64,000 nt of DNA, from assembly GCF_029542785.1 (NCBI RefSeq), contig NC_083377.1:310001-374000 (forward strand), given 5' to 3'. The position numbers and the translations under genes were made by a program. Within the stretch, counting starts at the first letter, position 1. The number at the start of each line of letters is the position of its first letter. Under the pieces are notes generated by a model. It was given only the letters and a program-made list of their open reading frames with translations. It did no database searches and was not told the origin of the DNA. Shown in pieces: positions 7,916 through 16,278 of this stretch. Source of the DNA: Malassezia japonica (taxonomy: Eukaryota > Basidiomycota > Malasseziomycetes > Malasseziales > Malasseziaceae).

Positions 7916-10306
7916 ATGGCCGACGGATCGCCGAAGAGCGCGCCGCCGCCAAAGGGCGGGGGCGGGGGCGATGGCGCACCGGACTACTTTGCGCTCGCCC
8001 CTGCACAGGGCACGACCACGCCGCCGGAGCGCGCCGACCCGGTCGTGCCGGCGGACCACCCGTGGGCCGCGATGCTCGCGCCGCCCACGCTGCCGCACGG
8101 CGGATCACTGCAGAGTGGTGCGCACGGCGGTCTGCGCACGCCGCTCACATTGCCACGCACACCGGGGCTGCCGCGTACGCCAAATATAGATAAGGGCTCA
8201 GAAAAAGGGGCGTCACTCGGCGCGCCACCGACATCCGGCGCCTCGCTCGGGGTGCCCGGCGGAGCGTCGCTCGGGGTGCCCGGCGGAGGCTCGCTCGGGG
8301 TGCCCGGTGGTGCGCCATCGCTGGCAGTGCCGGGCACGTCTGGGGCGCTGCACACCTCGCCGCCGTCGCTGCTTGTCCCCCCCGCGCCGGGCCGCTCGCA
8401 CTCGATTCCCAGCGGCCCCGACGCACCGAGCGGGCGCCTCCCCTCTCCTTCACTGCCCCGCGGCGCCCTCGCAGGTGCGGCGCGTGTGCCGCAGAAGGTG
8501 CGTGCGCCGCCGCCGAGCGATCCTGCGGTGGAGAGTGGGCGTATCCAGTCGATTTCCGCGCCGGACCTCGCTGCGATGCTCGCGGCAGGCGACAGCGGGG
8601 ACCCTGTGCTGCTGGTCGACATCCGCCCTGCGACTGCCTTTTCTAAGGTGCATATCCGCGACAGTGTCAACCTCTGCGCGCCGAGCACGCTGCTCAAACG
8701 TGCGGAATTTACCATTGACCGCCTCGAGACCCAGATGCTCGACCCGGGTGCGGAGCGCGACGCCTTTTCGGTTTGGCGCAGCCACGGCGCATCGGGGTGG
8801 ATTGTCGCGCTGGACACCGATGCGATATCCCCCACGAGCATGGGGCGCTCGACGTCGGGCGGGGGTGGCCCGTGCCTCGTTGGGCTCCTGCGCAAGTTTG
8901 ACCAGGAAAAGTACCCCGGCCGCCTGCGCTGGCTACACGGCGGATTTTCCGCGTTCAAGGCGCAAGAAAGCGCACGCGCGCACCTCGTCCACGGCGACGT
9001 CGACCTGAGCCACTGCGCCGCGCCGACGCAGCCCGAGATTGTGCGCCCGCGTGGCCTGTCGCTCGACGCGTTCCGCCTCACGACCTCGGGCGTGGACAGC
9101 ACCGCAGCGCCGCCCGTGCAGGCGACGAACCCCTTCTTTGACAACATCCGCCAGAACCTCGAGCTGTCGTGCGGCATCACGGACGTCGTCCCCCTCGAGA
9201 TGGACCTGACTGAGACCCAAAAAGCGCGGCTGCCCCGCTTCCTGCAGAATTTGCTCGACATGCCGTCGAAGGAGCGCGCGGACCACCTTGCGCAACAGTT
9301 CTTCGAGGTGGAAAAGAGCGAGCAGGAGCGGCTGCGCGGCGTCATGGCGCGGCACACGCACGACTCGTTCAAGGGACCCGCGCCCGGCAACGACAAGCTG
9401 CTCTCGGCGCGCGCCGCGAACCCACGGTCGCCCACGGAGCGGCCCGTGTGCAACGACAGCTTTCCGCTGAGCATCACCGCCGCGCTCGAGCGGGGTATGG
9501 ACAATCGCTACCGCAACCTGTGGACGTTTGAGCACTCGCGCGTGAAGCTCGCGCGGCCGATCGATGCCAAAGACGCGGGTTCAAACTACCTGAATGCCTC
9601 CTTTATCAACCCCTTGCGCCACCTCGGCGGGCACCGCGTGTACCTCGCGACCCAGGCGCCGCTTCCCGTGACCTTTGAGGCATTCTGGGAGGCGCTGTGG
9701 GAACAAGAGTGCCGTATTATCGTCATGCTCTCGCGCGAGTTTGAGGCGGGGCGACAGCAGTGCCACATGTACTGGGATTATACCTCGGACCGGCTCCGTG
9801 TCCGCGTCGAGAAAGAGGAGCCACTGCGCCGCGCAGACCTCGGACTGGACGACAAGGGCAGCGAGGCCGTTGCGCTGCGCCGCACCCTCGTGCTCTCACA
9901 CTCGGACGGCGCCTCGCCGCGGCGCATCGTCCAGCTGCAGTACCTCGACTGGCCGGACCACTCGGTGCCGGACTCGGCCGACGAGCTCCTCGCCCTCGCA
10001 AGCCTCGCGGACGAGGCGCGCCTCACGCACAAGGTGCCGGGCCCATTTGTGGTACACTGCTCCGCCGGCATCGGGCGCACCGGCGCGCTGATCACCATCG
10101 ACTCGGTGCTCTCCTACTTGCGCAACACACGCTCGATGCCCGGCACGGGGCCTACGCCGGAGCAGGCACACGAGGCGTGGCACGGGCAGCGCGACCTCAT
10201 CTTTGAAGCGCTCTCAATCATGCGCGAGCAGCGCATGTCCATGGTCCAGACCGTGCGCCAGTACGTCTTTGCCTACCGCGCCGTGATCGAGGCGCTCCTC
10301 GCGTAG
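7916..10306 (+). CDS. Rhodanese-containing protein tyrosine phosphatase (Pyp1/Ptp2-3 type)
   Basis: The protein has 796 residues from the ATG at 7916; in-frame codons further upstream overlap the lectin gene and lack a good start. The first 190 residues are low-complexity and Pro/Gly/Ser-rich, with a three-unit octapeptide repeat. A rhodanese/Cdc25-like domain follows (LLVDIRPATAFSKVHI). The C-terminal 300 residues are a classical PTP domain, with the WPD loop at Asp681 (LDWPDHS) and catalytic Cys715 in HCSAGIGRTG. Fungal enzymes with this architecture dephosphorylate stress-activated and cell-integrity MAP kinases. The rhodanese domain usually docks the kinase and is not catalytic. All PTP catalytic residues are present. 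Confidence 0.9.
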   Translation: MADGSPKSAPPPKGGGGGDGAPDYFALAPAQGTTTPPERADPVVPADHPWAAMLAPPTLPHGGSLQSGAHGGLRTPLTLPRTPGLPRTPNIDKGSEKGASLGAPPTSGASLGVPGGASLGVPGGGSLGVPGGAPSLAVPGTSGALHTSPPSLLVPPAPGRSHSIPSGPDAPSGRLPSPSLPRGALAGAARVPQKVRAPPPSDPAVESGRIQSISAPDLAAMLAAGDSGDPVLLVDIRPATAFSKVHIRDSVNLCAPSTLLKRAEFTIDRLETQMLDPGAERDAFSVWRSHGASGWIVALDTDAISPTSMGRSTSGGGGPCLVGLLRKFDQEKYPGRLRWLHGGFSAFKAQESARAHLVHGDVDLSHCAAPTQPEIVRPRGLSLDAFRLTTSGVDSTAAPPVQATNPFFDNIRQNLELSCGITDVVPLEMDLTETQKARLPRFLQNLLDMPSKERADHLAQQFFEVEKSEQERLRGVMARHTHDSFKGPAPGNDKLLSARAANPRSPTERPVCNDSFPLSITAALERGMDNRYRNLWTFEHSRVKLARPIDAKDAGSNYLNASFINPLRHLGGHRVYLATQAPLPVTFEAFWEALWEQECRIIVMLSREFEAGRQQCHMYWDYTSDRLRVRVEKEEPLRRADLGLDDKGSEAVALRRTLVLSHSDGASPRRIVQLQYLDWPDHSVPDSADELLALASLADEARLTHKVPGPFVVHCSAGIGRTGALITIDSVLSYLRNTRSMPGTGPTPEQAHEAWHGQRDLIFEALSIMREQRMSMVQTVRQYVFAYRAVIEALLA
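8240..8311 (+). repeat. Three 24-bp tandem units in the phosphatase gene
   Basis: Three consecutive in-frame 24-bp units encode (A/G)SLGVPGG. The first two differ at one base and the third at a few positions. The repeat lies in the disordered N-terminal region of the phosphatase and could vary in copy number without a frameshift. Confidence 0.9.
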
Positions 10307-10329
10307 CTGTACATAATGTGGAGGTATCA

Positions 10330-10335
10330 CACGTG
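10330..10335. promoter_or_regulatory. CACGTG palindrome upstream of the coiled-coil gene
   Basis: A CACGTG E-box-type site lies 33 bp upstream of the ATG at 10368, inside the 61 bp gap after the phosphatase gene. It is a plausible site for a bHLH factor of the Cbf1 kind. Confidence 0.4.
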
Positions 10336-10367
10336 ACCGACGCGTCCCACGCGTCGTGCTTTCCGCC

Positions 10368-12153
10368 ATGCACTGGGCGGCATCGGCACAGGCGCTCGTC
10401 CGGGGGGGGATCCACGCCCAGCTGTCGGGCCTGCCGGAAGACAAGCAGAGTGGGATTCCATGCGAGCTCGAGCCGCTGGCGGTCCTGCTCGACGAGTGCA
10501 CGGACCTGCTGGCGTTCCGCGACGCAGAGCACAAGGCGGTGTTTGATCACCTCGCGCATCAGCGCGACGCTGCGCTCGCGCAGGCGGCCGTGCCAAAGGA
10601 CACGGCGCTCCAGAACGAACGATTTAATTACGCGCTGGCGGTCGAGGCGCTGCATGCAGTCCAAGGCGACCCAGACGCGACGTGCGTCGAGGCACCCAAT
10701 GCGCATGCGGTGGACGCCGAGGCGCTCCGTGCGGAGCACACGGCGACGGTCGAGAGGCTGCGTGCAGAGCACCACGAAACGCTCGAACAGCTGCGCGCCG
10801 AGCACGCGGCGGCCGTAGCGAGCCTCGCCGAGGAGCACGCGACGGCCCTCGTGGCGGCCAAGGCGTCGCACACGTCGGAGCGCAAGGCGCTCGAGGCAGA
10901 GTACATCGCGCTCAGCGAGGAAATGCAGACGGACCACGTCTTTGCGCTCGAGGATATGCGCAAGGCGCACGAGGCGGAGCAGAGTGAGGCGCAGAGCACC
11001 TTTTTCACTACTATGGATACCCTACACAAGAAACACGCCACGGAGCTCGCCGAGGTGCGTGCCGAGCGCGACAGCGCGCGTGCGCAGCTCGCCGAGACGT
11101 CGCGCGCACTCGACACCCAGCGTGCGTCGGTCGCCGACCTCGAAGCGCAGCTGGAGTCGATCCACGCGGCCTTGCAGGCCAACGACAAGGTGCTCGCCAC
11201 GGTGCGGCGCCGCGTCGAGGGGCTCGATGAGGTGCACGCACAGCTCGCGAGCAGCCGCGTAGCGATCGCATCCCTCACGGCTGCGCACCAGCAGACGCAG
11301 GACAGCCTTGCGCTCGAGAAAGAGCGCGCCACGTCTGCTGCGGACGCAGCCGCCGACGCCGAGCGGCGCTTTGCCGAGCGCGAGGCCGCGTTCCACGCCA
11401 AGACGCAGCGGCTGCACGAGGCCGAGCGGCGCCTCGGCGAGCTGCAGCGCGACGTCGAACGTACGCGCGAAGTGCAGGCGAATGTCGATACGCTGCAGCA
11501 GCGTGCCGAGCACGCAGAGAGCGAGGCGGTGGCGCTGCGCGAGCAGCTGCGCGTCACGGAGCCGATGCGTGCGCAGACCGCGCAGCTCCAGAGCGAGGTG
11601 CAGGAGCTGCAGACGCTCGTGTCGATGCACAAGAGCAGCGCCGAGCATGCGGCACAGGAGCATGTGCACGCCGAGGAAAAGATCAAGGAAATGTACGTTG
11701 CAAGGCTAACCCAGCACCGCCAAAGCGTTTGTCACCGAGCACACCCTGCGCGAGCGCGACGCAGAGGTCGAGACGCTCAAAGAGGCGCGCCGGCGGCATA
11801 CCGAGCAGATCCGTATGCTGCGTGCCGCCGAAAAGGAGATGCGCGCGGTGCGTGCGCCGGACCACGCCGCCGAGCTCCACGAGCGCATCGCGCAGCTGGA
11901 GCTCGAGCTGAGCGCCAAGGCGGAGGAGATCGAAGAGGCGGATACGCGCATTCTCCACGCGCTCAAAGACAACAAGCGCCTCGCGACGCAAAACAAGGCA
12001 CTGCAGGCGCGCCTCGACGGCCCGAAAGAGCGCGCGCTTCCGTTCCAGGACCGCACCAACACGCGCGCCGCCCCTGCGCCCGAGCCGGGCAAGTCGCCTG
12101 TGAAAAAGGTGGAGCGCGCCGAGCGCGCGGCGATCAGGCCGGGTGTTTTGTAG
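10368..12153 (+). CDS. Long coiled-coil protein of unknown function
   Basis: Two exons (10368-11692 and 11715-12153) joined across a 22-nt intron encode 587 residues. Without the splice the helical register and the acidic/basic heptad pattern break into a proline- and arginine-rich frame. After about 85 globular residues (MHWAASAQ..., LLDECTDLLAF) the protein is almost entirely coiled coil, with repeated AEH and AEHxxT units around residues 115-180 that look like an expanded heptad module. The C-terminal 50 residues are basic and proline-containing. I do not recognise the family; cytoskeletal, spindle or tethering roles would all fit such a rod. The ATG at 10368 was chosen because the upstream in-frame codon is GTG. 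Confidence 0.75.
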
Positions 12154-12199
12154 TAATGTAGCGATAGTAACCAAGCGATACTCGCATCTATCATACAGG

Positions 12200-14492
12200 C
12201 TACGCCCCGTCGGGCGCCGGCCGCCGCGCACGCGACAGCACATTGGTGCTCATGAGCTGCACGACGTCCGAGTCGAGCAGCTCCGACTCGACCGTGTCGG
12301 ACGCGCGCAGCGTCAGGCGCACGACTGCGTCGACGACCGTCTGGTAGGACCGCAAGAACTCGCTCTCCTCGTCGTTCTGTGCGGTGAGCGGCGGCAGATT
12401 CGACTTTTCTTCGGCCGCATCGTGCTTTGGCGACGAAGTGTCGTGGCCGTGCATCGTCAGCGCCTCGATGCACGCCTCGAGGCACGGCGCGTGCGCCGCG
12501 CTCTTTTCCTCGACCACGTCCACAAGCGCCGTCTGGAGCTCGGCGCGCGTGCGGAATGGGATCGTGGGATTCTTTTCCACTTCGACCGCCGGCGGGCGGT
12601 GGGGGTATGCGGATGGGAAGGTAAAGACGACGCGCAGATAGGCCAGCGCGCGCGTCTGCTCGCTCCATGGGCCGCTCACTAGTACCGTGCACCGCCGGTG
12701 CGCGACGTCGATTGCTTCAAAGATATGCGGAAAGCGGCGGCCGACGCGCATAATCTCGTCGGGCAACACGCCGTAGTTGGGCGTGCGTGCAGGCACAGAC
12801 GCCGAGGGCGGTGCCTCGTCGCCTCCTTCGGCGCCGCGCTCGATCTGGACGCGGGTCATCCAGTTGACGGGGTCGTGAAAGGCGCCGGGTATCTCGTTTG
12901 CGTCCTGGTAGCGCATCTGCGGCCCCGCATCCGTGCTTCCCTGGCGGATATTGGCGGGGGGGGAGTAGGCGTGCAAGGACCGCAGCTGGCGCAGCGCTTT
13001 GGACGGACTGCGGCTGGGCAGCGAGCACGGATTGCCCCCAGAGATCGAGTAGCGATCCGGGAGCGACCGCGCAACGTCGCTCGCTGCGCGACGCGGCGAC
13101 GCACTGCTGCTGCTGCCGAACGACGTCTGGGTGGGCGAAATGTTCCACTCGGGCCGCACCTTGCGCCGCGGCTGCTGGATCTGGATGCCTTCTTGCGTGC
13201 TAATTTCGGGGCCGCTTGGCGTGGCGCTCACCTGCATCGGCGCGCCTTTGATGTGGCCGACCGAGTGCAGCATGTCCTCCGTGATCGGCCACATGCGCAG
13301 CGTCTGGTCCTTGCTCCAGGTAAGCAGCTGGAACTCGCGGTCGTCGTGCGACGCGTCGGTGCCGCCTTTGGTGCGGAAGAGAAACTCGCGCACAGTATCG
13401 GTATGTCCGTCGAACCGCTGGACCGGCTCGGTCTGTGTACCGGCTGCCCATAAGCACGGCGAGCAGTCGCCACGCTGCGCGACCGACATGGCGCCGTGGC
13501 CAAACGGGAGGTACTTGGCACGCCAAACCGGCTGCGGCGTCGCAATTGTCGCCAGCGGCACAGTGATAAGCTCGCGCCGCGACGCTGCGGCACGCGACGT
13601 CTCTGCGCCGAGGTCCCAGTACTTGATGGTGCCGTCGAGCGAGCACGTCATGAATTGCTCGCGGCCACACTCCATTTCGGGGCTCCACTGCAGGCCGTAA
13701 ATCTTGCTGTGGTGCGCCTCGACAGTGGCCAGGGGCAGCGCACCGAATCGGTCATCCCAGATCAAGACCTTGTTGTCGCACGAAGCGGCGATACGATGGG
13801 GCGACACGCGATTCCACTTGACTTGCGTCATGCTGGCATTCCACGCAGAGTAGCCTTGTGCCGGCTTGTGTCCTCGTCGGCCGCCCATGCGCAAGTCCCA
13901 TAGGTAGGTCCATGTGTCCACACTGCAGCTCGCCAGAATCTCGGGATGGATCGGCGACCAGTTGATATCGGTAATCGCACGTGTATGTGCGTCAAAGAGG
14001 CGCTCGACGGCGCTCGAGGTGCTCTCCGCAGGCTGTACCGAGCTGCGCTGATGCGCGAGACGCGTGGGTGGGATGCGGGGCGACACACCGATACCTCCCT
14101 CGCGGATGCGCCGGCGGGGCACGCCGCTCACCACGACGTCGGACGGCACAGGGGTCTTGGTCGCTTCGGGGCGCGACAGGTTCCATAGCACGAGCTTCTG
14201 GTTCGACGTGCTGGCGACCCACTCGCGCCGTGCATGGTGGGGATTCCACTGGATATCAGCCACCTCCCACGCGGTGCGGTGCGCGAAGAACTGGGGAAGG
14301 GCATAGGGGTTCTCGAGGTCGAGCACAAAGAGCCCTATCTTTGCGCCGAGCACCACGTCGCGGCTCGCTGGATTAGTGGGGGGACGTACATGGGCTCAGA
14401 CTCATACTTCCCATCGGCTGCATGACATTAATCACGGCCGACTTGTGCATCGTGCCGCCCAGCGCGCCAGAGTCTACGCGCTGGACCGTCAT
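12200..14492 (-). CDS. WDR59/Sea3-like WD40-RWD protein of the SEA/GATOR2 complex
   Basis: Exon 1 (14390-14492) and exon 2 (12200-14367) are joined across a 22-nt intron, giving 756 residues. The join restores the first WD40 blade (MSLSP|SSRDVVLGAKIG). WD repeats continue with QWNP, SCSVDTWTYLWDLR, SQVKWN-type and LLTWSKDQTLRMW segments, as in WDR59. An RWD domain follows near residues 560-680. The SEA/GATOR2 complex acts on the vacuolar membrane upstream of TORC1. WDR59 proteins normally end in a zinc-binding RING-like region; here the chain stops soon after the RWD and only 46 bp separate it from the convergent gene, so that module is absent. A second in-frame ATG at 14450 is an alternative start. 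Confidence 0.82.
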
Positions 14493-14536
14493 CGTGGCGC
14501 AACGAGCGCCCCACACGTCCCCTGTGGAGTAGTAGC

Positions 14537-14542
14537 CACGTG
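14537..14542. promoter_or_regulatory. CACGTG palindrome in the WDR59/Sld3-like divergent promoter
   Basis: This is the only recognisable motif in the roughly 87 bp that separate the two divergent starts (14492 and 14580). One site would have to serve both genes. Confidence 0.4.
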
Positions 14543-14579
14543 CTGTCATCGGGATCGGGCGACGCGCCTCCACACTTCC

Positions 14580-16278
14580 ATGCGCGAAGGCGAGCCGGAG
14601 GAGGTCCAGCTGCGCCCTCCTGCCCGCGTACTGCGCGACCATGAGCGGGGCGAGGACGCGTACGAGATGGTAAGGCGGGTATATTCGCAGTGCCTGTGGC
14701 TCGGAGAGGCGCACACGCCGCTGCGGGCGTTTCTGGAGCTGCTGGAATCGGTACAGAGCGGCGCCTATCATCTCGTGCATCTCGTGCGCACGCCTGCCGA
14801 GATCCGCGCGCGCTTCCCTGCGTGGGCTCGCGAGAGGCTCTTGGACATGCACGAAAAAAGGGGCGAGTCGTCTGTGCCCCATGACCACGAGGCGGCGGCG
14901 ATGCACGCTGCACTGACCTTGGGTCCACTGGCGCGTACCTTGCCACAGGATCCGAGCGCGCTGGCGCAGTTTGTACATGCGATGCACTGCAGAGAGTACG
15001 TGGATGTTCTGACACAGGGTCCAGCTGCAGCTCGTGCTCCTTGCGTGGCTCCTCGCCAGGAAACGCCATGGCGATCCGCACTTGGCGCACGAAGGCGAGG
15101 CGCCCAAGGCGAAACGGAAATCGTCCAAACCACGGCGCTGGACGGGCATGGCGCCTGCGCTTCCGTTTTCATTTCTATGGGACACGAAAAAGAGCCGCAA
15201 AGGGCGGGCGGACCAAAAAAATACCGGCGACCGGCCAGAGGGAGCGGAAGACGAAGCGGCACGCGCAGCGACCGACTCGCCAATCTCGGAGGTGTCGACG
15301 CCAGGCGAGGCACCGAACAGCGCGTCGGATGCCGTGCAGCCCGAATCAGCGCCTGGCATTGTATCCAGCACACCACATTCCCTGGCCGTTCTACACGACA
15401 CCAACTCTTCTGTACATTCCCTCTCCCCCGCCCCCTCTCAAAGGATCGCGATGCTCGCACAGTACTGGGACCTGCTCGGCGACCAGTTGTGCCTCTTGCA
15501 GTGCGCGCCTACGTCCTCGGCTGGCGTCATGTACGGCTCTGCCGCACACATTCGCCCTGTGAATGACGAGCGCGACGAGGCGCAGTGGCTCTGTGCATCG
15601 GTCCTGGAGCCGGTCTTTTCGAGCACCCTCCCGAAAGAGTGTGCCCGTCTGCGAACCAAGTGCTTTGGCCCCGGCCCGGTCGCTACGCCTGCCCCCCGCC
15701 GCCTAAAGCGCACGACTTCTGCGCCGAGCACGCAGCCCGTTGACAAAAAAGAGCCGCTGCCTACGCTGCGTACCGAGGAACGCACCATGATCCGCGCCGA
15801 CCGCAAGCAGCGCGAAGTGGTGATGCCACGACAGCTCAAGCGCAGCACGAGCGTAAGCGCAGCACCGGCGGCCGCGCCTCCCAATAAGCGCAAGCGGCCG
15901 GCGAGCCGGTGGGGCGCGGCGGCCGAAGGGCATACACTTGTCTGTGCGACGCCCGAGAAGCCGAAGCAGCTTGTGCCCCAAAATGTCTTTGGCAGCGTCT
16001 CGCCCTCGCCGCCGCCCCTGGCGCGCGCCGAAGCGATCGCCAGCCCGACCGCGTCACGTTTCCCCGAGCCGACGTCGCCGGGTGACAAGGCGCATACGAA
16101 TCCCCTTGCGCAGTCCGCGCCCTCGCTCATGGAGCATGTGCTCGCGGCCGAGTCCCCCCCGCGCTCACTGTCGATGCTCGACATGCCCTCGGAAGAGGAG
16201 GAGGAGGAGGAGCTCGTCATACCCGCGTGGCGCAAATCAGCGTTACTGCCTACGTCGCTGCCGTTTGCCTATCGCTAG
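14580..16278 (+). CDS. Sld3-like DNA replication initiation protein
   Basis: Two exons (14580-14995, 15018-16278) with a 22-nt intron encode 558 residues. The spliced product has CREVQLQLVLLAWLLA across the junction, then basic linkers, then WLCASVLEPVFSSTLPKECARLRTKCFG. This order resembles the Sld3/Treslin central domain, where a RE-x-QLQ-x-L helix precedes a segment ending in a short Cys-containing basic motif; I make the match from memory and it is tentative. The C-terminal third is disordered, rich in KR and SP/TP sites suited to kinase control, and ends in seven glutamates before LVIPAWRKSALLP. Sld3 recruits Cdc45 to loaded MCM. The stop codon overlaps that of USO1. Confidence 0.6.
16192..16212 (+). 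repeat. GAG/GAA run encoding poly-glutamate
   Basis: Seven consecutive Glu codons (GAA followed by six GAG) lie near the C-terminus of the Sld3-like protein, about 70 bp before its stop. Confidence 0.9.
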
